NCBI GenBank assembly: GCA_019428955.1
Contig: JAHYJF010000121.1
Coordinates: forward strand, 1 to 9,657
Length of the DNA stretch: 9,657 nucleotides
DNA from: Burkholderiaceae bacterium
GTDB taxonomy: Bacteria; Pseudomonadota; Gammaproteobacteria; Burkholderiales; Burkholderiaceae_E
Direction of reading: 5' to 3'
The translations under genes were made by a program, and so were the position numbers. Shown one piece after another: positions 1 through 5,816 of the stretch (positions are counted from its first letter, which is position 1; every line of letters begins with the position of its first letter). The notes beneath the pieces were generated by a model that made no database searches, was not told the origin of the DNA, and worked only from the letters and a program-made list of their open reading frames with translations.

Positions 1-1005
1 ATCGACGGCGACCTGGTGCTCGACGACTCGCTCTACGACCTGGCCGGGGAGAACCTAAGTCCGCTCGACGGCGATGCGTCGCAGCCCTACAACGTCGCCC
101 CCGACGCCGCGCTGTTCAACTTCAAGGCGGTTAAGATCACGGTGCGGCCCAGCGGCCAGGGGGCCGAGATCGCGCTCGATCCGGCCCTGGCGGGGGTCGC
201 GGTAATCAACGAGGTCCGCGTCAAGCCGGGTGCCTGCACCAATGGCGAGGCGTTCCTGGTCAGTGACGGCGGCGATGGGCAAGACCCGGCGATCAGGGTT
301 GGCGGCACGATTCATTCCGCCTGTGGCGAGCAGTCGCAATTCTCCGCCGTTCTCAACCACCAGCAGTTCGTCCGGGCGCTGTTCAAGGCGGCCTGGGCCG
401 GCGCTGGCGGAAGTTGGGATGGCAAGGTGCGTTTCGTGCGTGGCGCCGCGCGCGGGGTTCCGTGGCTGGTATGGGAATCGCCGCGCTCACTGGCCCAAGT
501 GGTCGAGGACATCCACAAGAACAGCAACAATGTCATGGCGCGGCAGTTGCTGCTGCAGATCGGTGCCGAGGTCGCGCCGCTGCCCGCCACTATCGCGGGC
601 TCGCGCTCGGTAGTGCGCGCCTGGCTCGAGCTTCAGGGCTTGCACTTTCCGGAACTGGTGCTCGACAACGGCGCCGGACTTTCGCGTGACGCCCGCATCA
701 GCGCGCACAGCCTGGCGCGCCTGCTGCTGCATGCCGCCAGCGGGCCCTATGCCGACACCATGCGCCTGACCCTGCCGCTGGCCGGCGTCGACGGCACGAT
801 GAAGCGCCGCCTGGTGGGCGAGGAACTCACCGGCAGGGCATGGATCAAGACCGGCAGCCTGGACGAAGTGCGCGCGATAGCGGGCTATGTCGACGCCATA
901 TCTGGCCAGCGCTACGTGGTGGTGATGATCGTCAATGGCGCCCAAGCCGCCCAGTCGCGCTCAGCGCAGGATGGTTTTATGCGCTGGGTATTTGCCAACG
1001 GGTAG
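1..1005 (+). CDS. dacB: D-alanyl-D-alanine carboxypeptidase/endopeptidase (PBP4, peptidase S13), 5'-truncated by window edge
   Basis: The frame is open from base 1 to the TAG at 1003-1005, so the window holds the last 334 codons and the true start lies upstream. The GTG at base 16 is internal. Two of the three penicillin-binding motifs are visible: SxN as Ser-Asn-Asn at 523-531 (context HKNSNN) and KTG at 847-855 (context WIKTGSL). The SxxK motif with the catalytic serine must lie upstream. A stretch reading PYNVAPDAALFNFKAV, at about bases 82-129, matches the inter-motif region of PBP4 proteins. The family trims peptidoglycan in the periplasm, removing terminal D-Ala and cutting D-Ala-mDAP cross-links, and is dispensable for growth in E. 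coli. An export signal should be in the missing N-terminus. panB follows on the same strand after 70 bp. The family call is firm; the symbol follows PBP4 usage. Confidence 0.9.
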   Translation: MDGDLVLDDSLYDLAGENLSPLDGDASQPYNVAPDAALFNFKAVKITVRPSGQGAEIALDPALAGVAVINEVRVKPGACTNGEAFLVSDGGDGQDPAIRVGGTIHSACGEQSQFSAVLNHQQFVRALFKAAWAGAGGSWDGKVRFVRGAARGVPWLVWESPRSLAQVVEDIHKNSNNVMARQLLLQIGAEVAPLPATIAGSRSVVRAWLELQGLHFPELVLDNGAGLSRDARISAHSLARLLLHAASGPYADTMRLTLPLAGVDGTMKRRLVGEELTGRAWIKTGSLDEVRAIAGYVDAISGQRYVVVMIVNGAQAAQSRSAQDGFMRWVFANG

Positions 1006-1066
1006 TCCGGCGGCCGCCCACGCGCTGCACCGGCGTATGCTCGAGTTCGTGGCCCGCTTTACTGAT

Positions 1067-1071
1067 GAGGA
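1067..1071 (+). promoter_or_regulatory. Ribosome binding site deciding the panB start
   Basis: GAGGA lies 4 bases before the ATG at 1076. It is the only good Shine-Dalgarno match near any in-frame panB start. It favours the long form over the GTG at 1217 or the ATG at 1241, which have no such match upstream. Confidence 0.55.
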
Positions 1072-1075
1072 CGAA

Positions 1076-2020
1076 ATGAACGCAGCCAGGAAACCGGAGA
1101 ACCGCGGCGCGGCCGGCAGGCCCGAGCAGACGGGATCGGGGACTACTCCCGGGCGTGCCGATGCCACGCCCTACGGAACCCTGCCGCCGGCCAGTTCGCC
1201 GGCGACACGTAAGCCGGTGAGCCTGCCGCGGCTGACGGAGATGCGTGCCCGTGGCGAGAAGATCGCGATGCTCACCGCCTACGATGCGACCTTTGCCGCG
1301 GTGGCCGACGCGGCCGGAGTCGACTGCATCCTGGTCGGAGACTCGCTGGGAATGGTTTGCCAGGGCCTGAGCAGCACGGTTGCCGTGACGCTCGAAGCGA
1401 TGCGCTATCACGTCGAGTGCGTCACACGCGGCGTGCGCCGGGTGCAGGGCACGGCGTGGATCATCGGCGATCTGCCATTCGGCAGCTATCACGAGTCGCG
1501 CGAACAGGCGCTGCGTAGCGCGATCGTGCTGATGCAGGCTGGCGCCCACATGGTCAAGCTCGAAGGAGGCGGCTGGACCACGGAAATCGTGAGCTTCCTG
1601 GTCGAGCGCGGAATACCGGTCTGCGCCCACCTCGGCTTGACGCCGCAGACCGTGCATGCGCTGGGCGGCTACCGCGTGCAGGGGCGGAGTGACGAGGCTG
1701 CCGCCGTGTTGCGCGCCCAGGCCCGCGAACTGCAGGACGCAGGGGCATCGCTGCTGGTGCTCGAAATGGTGCCGGCCCGACTTTCGGCCGAAGTGACCGC
1801 GGCGTTGGCGCGTTGCGCCACCATCGGCATCGGTGCCGGCAGGGATACGGCAGGCCAGGTGCTGGTACTGCACGACATGCTGGGCATGAACCTGGGCAAG
1901 ATGGCGCGCTTCGTGCGCGACTTCATGGCCGATAGCTCGAGCGTATACGGGGCGATCGCAACCTACGTCGCGGCAGTCAAGGACGGCAGCTTTCCAGTCG
2001 ACGCCGAACACGCCTGGTAG
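1076..2020 (+). CDS. panB: 3-methyl-2-oxobutanoate hydroxymethyltransferase (ketopantoate hydroxymethyltransferase)
   Basis: This 314-residue protein catalyses the first committed step of pantothenate and CoA synthesis. It transfers a hydroxymethyl group from 5,10-methylene-THF to 3-methyl-2-oxobutanoate in the cytoplasm. The family signatures are present in order: TAYD (67-70), VGDSLGM (87-93, metal-binding Asp89), GDLPF (131-135, Asp132), VKLEGG (160-165, Lys161 and Glu163), HLGLTPQ (185-191), LVLEMVP (227-233, catalytic Glu230) and IGIGAG (250-255). The core matches the usual ~264-residue enzyme. About 45 residues rich in Gly, Ala, Pro and Thr precede it and are unusual. The ATG at 1076 is chosen for its GAGGA site; GTG 1217 would give a canonical-length protein. 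panC is not in the window. It may be read through from dacB, since I see no clear promoter in the 70-bp gap. It converges on the downstream minus-strand gene. Confidence 0.95.
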   Translation: MNAARKPENRGAAGRPEQTGSGTTPGRADATPYGTLPPASSPATRKPVSLPRLTEMRARGEKIAMLTAYDATFAAVADAAGVDCILVGDSLGMVCQGLSSTVAVTLEAMRYHVECVTRGVRRVQGTAWIIGDLPFGSYHESREQALRSAIVLMQAGAHMVKLEGGGWTTEIVSFLVERGIPVCAHLGLTPQTVHALGGYRVQGRSDEAAAVLRAQARELQDAGASLLVLEMVPARLSAEVTAALARCATIGIGAGRDTAGQVLVLHDMLGMNLGKMARFVRDFMADSSSVYGAIATYVAAVKDGSFPVDAEHAW

Positions 2021-2022
2021 CA

Positions 2023-2047
2023 GGGCGCGTGGCAGCGCCTCGCGCCC
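2023..2047. terminator. GC-rich hairpin between convergent panB and GT-C gene, probable bidirectional terminator
   Basis: The arms GGGCGCG (2023-2029) and CGCGCCC (2041-2047) are perfect complements. Inside them a T-T mismatch is followed by a further GGC/GCC pairing around an AGC loop, giving about 10 base pairs. It starts 2 bases after the panB stop and ends 7 bases from the opposing stop. Neither side has a U-run, so it is not a textbook intrinsic terminator. It may stabilise 3' ends or act with Rho. Confidence 0.5.
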
Positions 2048-2054
2048 CAAACAA

Positions 2055-3641
2055 CTAGCAGCCCTTCGCCGCCAGGTAGAGGAGGTCGAGTGTCTCGTCG
2101 CTGAACCGGTACTTGTGGTTGCGCCGTGCCGCCACCCACCTGACATCGCCGGGCTCGCCCTGCTTCAGGAACCGGGCAGCCAGTTGCTGCAGTTCGGCGG
2201 TTTTTTCAGAGGACGAATCGTCGTCAGGTTCCGGCACGACCAGCAGCAGTTCGCACGACCGGGGCTTGAGCAACGCCGCCACGGAGGAATTGATTTCAAA
2301 GGTCAGCCGGTCCTCGAGCCGCATTTCCAGGCTGCCGGCCAACTGCATGTTGGCGACCAGCACCAGCGCCGATGGTTTGGTCATCGATTTGACGTCATGT
2401 GCTATCTCGGTGACCGGCAGGTTGGCCCAGCCGGGCTTGCCGATCCAGCCGCTCAACGGCACCCGCAGAACCAGCCCAATTCCGGCAACCACCAGCAGGC
2501 CGCGGCTGATCGTGACCAGCCGGCAAAGCAAGGCTTCGGTTTGCGGCTGGACCGTCGCCCAGATGACCGCGCCAGCCGGCAGCAACATCAGGAAGGGCGC
2601 GAGCCAGCGGTTGCGGAAGCCCGCAGTGCCGGGCCCGAAAATGATCGTCGTGCAAAAGAGCGCAAACATCGCGAAATACGCCAGCATCGCCGTCCGCAGG
2701 TCCGGCGACCAGGCGCTGGCGCCGCGCTCGCCCTTGCCGGCGGTGCCGAATCTGAATCGGTTCCAGACCCAGAGATAGGCCCACACCAGCGTCGGCAGAG
2801 CGATGAATCCGAGCAGCCCGGAGATCAAAGCCGTGCCGCCCGATTGCAGGAAGCCATTGCTCGCGGTGGTATCGACCGCATTGAGCTTGACCATAATCGG
2901 CGCGCGCACCTCCGACAGGTGCGTCCAGACCCACCAGCCGTGCGGAGCGACGATCACTCCCGCCAAACCGGCCGCGGCGAAGATCTGCCAGTTCCACAGT
3001 CGCGAGCGCCATTGGGGTACGGACAAGGTGGCAAGCAAGTACATGAGCAGGACCGGCGCCATGCTGTACTTGCTAAGCAATGCGCCCGCGGCGCTCAGCG
3101 CCAGCGCGGCGATCCACCAGCGGTCAGCCGCCTGGTGCTGGTCCTGGGCGCTGCTCGCCCGGCGCCGGGGCAGCGCCCGAACCAGTAGCCCAAGCACGAA
3201 CAGCGCGGAAAACATCATGGCGAGCAGGGTATGGGTGAGGGTGCGCGGCGCCGCCCACGACAGGATCGGGAGCAGGAAGACCGCGTAGCTGGCCGCGACC
3301 GCCAGGTCCTCCCGACCGGTAAGCAGCAGGAAGATCCGCCCAACCGCCCAGAACACGACCCAGAGCATCGCCGCCTTGAAAAGGAGCAGGGCCAGGAACG
3401 ATGTTCCATTGATCAGGAACAGGCCGTGGATCAGCCATTCGAATAGCGGCGGCTGCGGACCATAGCCCGGCAGCAGGAACTGGGCGTGGAGGAATTGCTC
3501 GGCCTCGTCGTACTCGAGCGCGCCGGATATGAAGTAGCGCCCCAGCGCGACGAGCACCAGATAGACGGCCATCCACAGCAACGCTGATCTCAGGGACGCT
3601 TTCGATTGCGCTTTGACAGTGTTCAAGATTGTGGTCCGCAT
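2055..3641 (-). CDS. GT-C superfamily membrane glycosyltransferase (PMT/ArnT/GT39-GT83-like)
   Basis: This 528-residue protein carries many hydrophobic segments from about residue 20 to 395, then a soluble C-terminal domain (about 410-528). The first extracytoplasmic loop carries the acidic motif EYDEAE (43-48), and GPQPPLFEWL (61-70) matches the QPPL loop of PMT_2/ArnT-type enzymes. These enzymes use polyprenyl-phosphate sugars as donors on the periplasmic side; the acidic loop pair is the expected catalytic or metal site. Arg/His-containing loops such as APRTLTHT (131-138) also fit. The start is taken as the ATG at 3641; a GTG at 3689 would add 16 residues of unconvincing sequence. Neither start has a strong ribosome site. 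It is transcribed divergently from the GT2 and flippase-like genes, and together they suggest one glycan pathway. Donor sugar and acceptor cannot be read from sequence, so no ArnT symbol is given. Confidence 0.8.
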   Translation of the reverse strand: MRTTILNTVKAQSKASLRSALLWMAVYLVLVALGRYFISGALEYDEAEQFLHAQFLLPGYGPQPPLFEWLIHGLFLINGTSFLALLLFKAAMLWVVFWAVGRIFLLLTGREDLAVAASYAVFLLPILSWAAPRTLTHTLLAMMFSALFVLGLLVRALPRRRASSAQDQHQAADRWWIAALALSAAGALLSKYSMAPVLLMYLLATLSVPQWRSRLWNWQIFAAAGLAGVIVAPHGWWVWTHLSEVRAPIMVKLNAVDTTASNGFLQSGGTALISGLLGFIALPTLVWAYLWVWNRFRFGTAGKGERGASAWSPDLRTAMLAYFAMFALFCTTIIFGPGTAGFRNRWLAPFLMLLPAGAVIWATVQPQTEALLCRLVTISRGLLVVAGIGLVLRVPLSGWIGKPGWANLPVTEIAHDVKSMTKPSALVLVANMQLAGSLEMRLEDRLTFEINSSVAALLKPRSCELLLVVPEPDDDSSSEKTAELQQLAARFLKQGEPGDVRWVAARRNHKYRFSDETLDLLYLAAKGC

Positions 3642-3645
3642 ATCA

Positions 3646-3675
3646 GGTGTCGCGCGTGTCGCGCGTGGCGACACC
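3646..3675. repeat. Inverted repeat with nested tandem repeat upstream of the GT-C gene
   Basis: GGTGTCGC (3646-3653) and GCGACACC (3668-3675) form a perfect 8-bp inverted repeat with a 14-base spacer. Inside it TGTCGCGCG occurs twice in tandem (3648-3656 and 3657-3665). It starts 5 bases upstream of the GT-C start codon, so it would lie in the leader of that mRNA or serve as an operator. No convincing -10/-35 pair was found in the 118-bp divergent region (3642-3759). Confidence 0.45.
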
Positions 3676-3715
3676 GCGGGGAAGAACACGTACCATTACC
3701 GCGCACGAAAATTTC

Positions 3716-3737
3716 CTGGCCGTCGCGAGGCGACCAG
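3716..3737 (+). repeat. Small hairpin in the leader of the GT2 gene
   Basis: GTCGC (3722-3726) and GCGAC (3730-3734) pair around a GAG loop. CTG (3716-3718) and CAG (3735-3737) can extend the stem past a three-base bulge. It lies 22 bases before the GTG start at 3760 and reuses the GTCGC/GCGAC arms of the inverted repeat at 3646-3675. A regulatory role is only inferred. Confidence 0.3.
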
Positions 3738-3759
3738 AGGTTAACATCACCGCACGTCA

Positions 3760-4794
3760 GTGGAAGCGATTATCTTGCAATCGACAGCGCCAGAAGTTGC
3801 CGCAACTACGGTGGAGGCCGATCCCCAGGTGTCGATCGTCATTCCGATCTACAACGAGGAAGAGAATCTCCCAGAGCTGGTCGAGCGCATCGGCAATGTA
3901 ATGGTCGCCAGCGGCCGCAGTTTCGAACTGATCGCGATCGATGACGGTTCCGTCGACGGCAGCGCCGCGGTGCTCGGTGGCCTGGCCGCCGACCGACTCT
4001 GGCTGCAGCCGGTCTTGCTGGCGCGCAACTATGGCCAGTCGAGTGCCCTGCAGGCCGGTTTCGACCGCTTGCGAGGGCGCTATGTCGTCACGCTGGACGC
4101 CGATCTGCAGAACGACCCGCTGGATATTCCCGACCTGCTGGATCGGCTCGATCGCGATGATGCCATCGACATGGTTTCGGGGTGGCGCAAGGAACGCAAG
4201 GACAAGGCACTGTCGCGCCGGCTGCCATCGGTGATCGCCAACTGGCTGATCTCGCGCGGCACGGGGGTCCATCTTCACGACTACGGCTGCGCGCTCAAGG
4301 CCTACCGGCGCGAGATCATCGACCGTATCAGGCTCTACGGCGAATTGCACCGCTTCGTCCCCTCGCTGGCCCGCGATGTCGGGGCGCGCATCGCCGAAGT
4401 GCCGGTTCGCCACCACGCGCGGGTCCACGGGCAATCTAAGTACGGCATCGACCGCAGCTTCCGGGTGACGCTCGACTTGATCCTGATCATCTTCTACATG
4501 CGTTATCGCCAACGTCCGCTGCACGCCTTTGGCGGACTCGGATTGTGGCTCGCTTTCCCGGGCGCGCTGATACTGGGTTGGCTGCTGATCCTCAAGATCG
4601 GCGGCGAGGATATCGGCGGTCGTCCGCTGCTGCTGGCGGGTGTAATGCTGCTGCTCGTCGGGGTGCAATTGGTGGTCTCCGGGCTGGTCGGAGAATTGCT
4701 GATCCGGATTTATCATGAAGGCCGTGGGACCCCGCAGTATCACGTGCGCGAAGAGCGCCAGTCCGGAACTGCGGCGGCGCGGCCGAAGCGGTGA
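3760..4794 (+). CDS. GT2 polyprenyl-phosphate glycosyltransferase (GtrB/ArnC/DPM1-like)
   Basis: This 344-residue protein has a GT-A catalytic domain and two C-terminal membrane segments. Visible motifs are VSIVIPIYNEEENLPEL (24-40), IDDGSVDGS (60-68), ARNYGQSSALQAGFD (88-102), the metal-binding DXD within LDADLQNDP (112-120), GCALKAYRR (176-184) and RVHGQSKYG (221-229). Membrane helices are at about 256-279 and 288-311. This layout is that of enzymes that move a sugar from a nucleotide donor to undecaprenyl or dolichyl phosphate at the cytoplasmic face. The sugar is not predictable. The GTG at 3760 is the most upstream usable start, as TAA at 3742 closes the frame; no good ribosome site precedes it, so the start is uncertain. 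The flippase-like gene follows after 33 bp, probably as one transcript. The GT-C gene diverges upstream. ArnA and ArnB partners are absent here, so L-Ara4N is not implied. Confidence 0.88.
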   Translation: MEAIILQSTAPEVAATTVEADPQVSIVIPIYNEEENLPELVERIGNVMVASGRSFELIAIDDGSVDGSAAVLGGLAADRLWLQPVLLARNYGQSSALQAGFDRLRGRYVVTLDADLQNDPLDIPDLLDRLDRDDAIDMVSGWRKERKDKALSRRLPSVIANWLISRGTGVHLHDYGCALKAYRREIIDRIRLYGELHRFVPSLARDVGARIAEVPVRHHARVHGQSKYGIDRSFRVTLDLILIIFYMRYRQRPLHAFGGLGLWLAFPGALILGWLLILKIGGEDIGGRPLLLAGVMLLLVGVQLVVSGLVGELLIRIYHEGRGTPQYHVREERQSGTAAARPKR

Positions 4795-4827
4795 TCTGGT
4801 AATCGCCGTGACCAGCGCCAGCTACCG

Positions 4828-5802
4828 ATGAGCACTCGCAGGCGCCGGGCCGGATGGGGGAGGGTGGCCGCCGCGGCTGCGCTGGTCGCAGCGATCTTCT
4901 GGTGGGCTGATCCGGCCAAAGTGTGGCAGGAGGTCGCCGGCGCCGATCCCGTCTGGCTGCTGGCCGGTCTGACGGCCTCGACGCTTGCCAACATCATTTC
5001 GGCGCTGCGCTGGCGCGCCCTTGCCAGCTGGCTGGGGCACGTTATCGGAGTTCGCGAGGCGGCCGGAATCTACTTCCGCGGAGTCGCCATCAACGCCCTG
5101 TTGCCCGGCGCCGTGCTCGGCGGCGATGTCTATCGCGCCGTGGCGCTGCATCGGCGAGGCCAGCTGGCGATGGAAGCCAGCCTGTCAGTGCTGCTCGATC
5201 GCCTCAGCGGCTTGTGGATGCTGATCGTGCTGGGCGTCGTGTCCTCGGCCTGGGGCGTCGCGGGCGGACATTTCGGAGTGCCGGTACCCGAAGCGCTGCG
5301 GGTGATCGGCTCGCCATTGCTGGCGCTTGCGGCTGCCTTGCTGCTGGTGGCGCCGGTAGGGGCGGTGCTGGCGCTGCGCCTGATGCTGCGAGCGCAGTCG
5401 CGCGGAACAGATGACAACTGTGCCGAATGGCTGGTCCGGGCAGCTTTGATCGTGCGACACCACGGCGCAGTGCGCCAATACGCCCTGCAGCTTGTCGCTT
5501 CGCTCGCGGTGCAACTGCTGTCGATCGGCGCCTTCGGTTTTGCCGGGCTCGCCCTGGGCATCGATTTGCCGCTCTGGGTCTGGGCGGCAGTTGCCGTGCC
5601 GGTGTTCCTGATGGCGACGCTGCCGGTCAGCTTCGGCGGCTGGGGTACGCGCGAGGCCGGGGCGGTGCTGGCGCTGGCAATGTTTGCGGTGCCGGCCGCA
5701 CCAGCGGTCGGCGCGTCGGTCGTCTACGGGCTGTTCGCGCTGGTGCAGGCTGTCTTCGGCGGGGCGCTGCTCGCGGCCGGGGGACCGCGCAGCGCACCCT
5801 AG
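4828..5802 (+). CDS. LPG_synthase_TM/YbhN-type (UPF0104) flippase-like integral membrane protein
   Basis: This 324-residue, very hydrophobic protein has about six to eight membrane segments. It carries the marks of the family that includes the membrane half of MprF: ALRWRAL (59-65), LLPGAVLGGDVYRA (91-104), LLDRLSGLW (122-130) and LPVSFGGWGTREAG (265-278). It lacks the soluble aminoacyl-transferase domain of MprF, so lysyl-lipid synthesis is not expected. In MprF the membrane domain flips lipid, and related domains occur next to or fused with GT2 enzymes. A role in moving or handling the lipid-linked sugar made by the upstream GT2 enzyme is a reasonable inference, not shown. The ATG at 4828 fits the family N-terminus, with a basic start (STRRRR) before the first helix; no clear ribosome site is seen. 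It ends 10 bp from the converging ubiD stop. Confidence 0.85.
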   Translation: MSTRRRRAGWGRVAAAAALVAAIFWWADPAKVWQEVAGADPVWLLAGLTASTLANIISALRWRALASWLGHVIGVREAAGIYFRGVAINALLPGAVLGGDVYRAVALHRRGQLAMEASLSVLLDRLSGLWMLIVLGVVSSAWGVAGGHFGVPVPEALRVIGSPLLALAAALLLVAPVGAVLALRLMLRAQSRGTDDNCAEWLVRAALIVRHHGAVRQYALQLVASLAVQLLSIGAFGFAGLALGIDLPLWVWAAVAVPVFLMATLPVSFGGWGTREAGAVLALAMFAVPAAPAVGASVVYGLFALVQAVFGGALLAAGGPRSAP

Positions 5803-5816
5803 CCGCCTGGCGCTAG
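5799..5816. terminator. Short hairpin spanning two convergent stop codons
   Basis: CTAGC (5799-5803) pairs with GCTAG (5812-5816), and GC (5805-5806) pairs with GC (5810-5811) around a CTG loop, with one bulged C. The stem contains the stop codons of both the flippase-like gene (5800-5802) and ubiD (5813-5815). There is no U-run. It is weak alone, but it parallels the hairpins at the other two convergent junctions. Confidence 0.3.

Noticed and set aside
16..18. GTG at base 16 as the dacB start
   Set aside because: The frame is open to base 1, and the protein would lack the SxxK active-site region, so the gene clearly begins before the window.
977..2146. Long minus-strand open frame (389 codons) opposite panB
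   Set aside because: panB is unmistakable on the plus strand. The opposing translation is rich in Arg, His and Ala with no recognisable motifs, as expected for a shadow frame in GC-rich DNA.
2115..3188. Plus-strand open frame (357 codons) opposite the GT-C gene
   Set aside because: The translation is a hydrophilic Arg/Gln/Pro-rich sequence without domains, while the minus strand encodes a coherent multispanning enzyme with family motifs.
3757..4743. Minus-strand open frame (328 codons) opposite the GT2 gene
   Set aside because: It is a codon-phase shadow of the GT2 gene: composition is skewed to Gln, Asp, Arg and Val and no motif is recognisable.
2055..4794. Naming the GT-C and GT2 genes arnT and arnC
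   Set aside because: The families are broad, no ArnA, ArnB, ArnD or ArnEF genes are present, and the sugar cannot be inferred, so the symbols would overstate the evidence.
4828..5802. Calling the membrane protein MprF (lysyl-phosphatidylglycerol synthase)
   Set aside because: It has only the membrane domain and no C-terminal aminoacyl-transfer domain.
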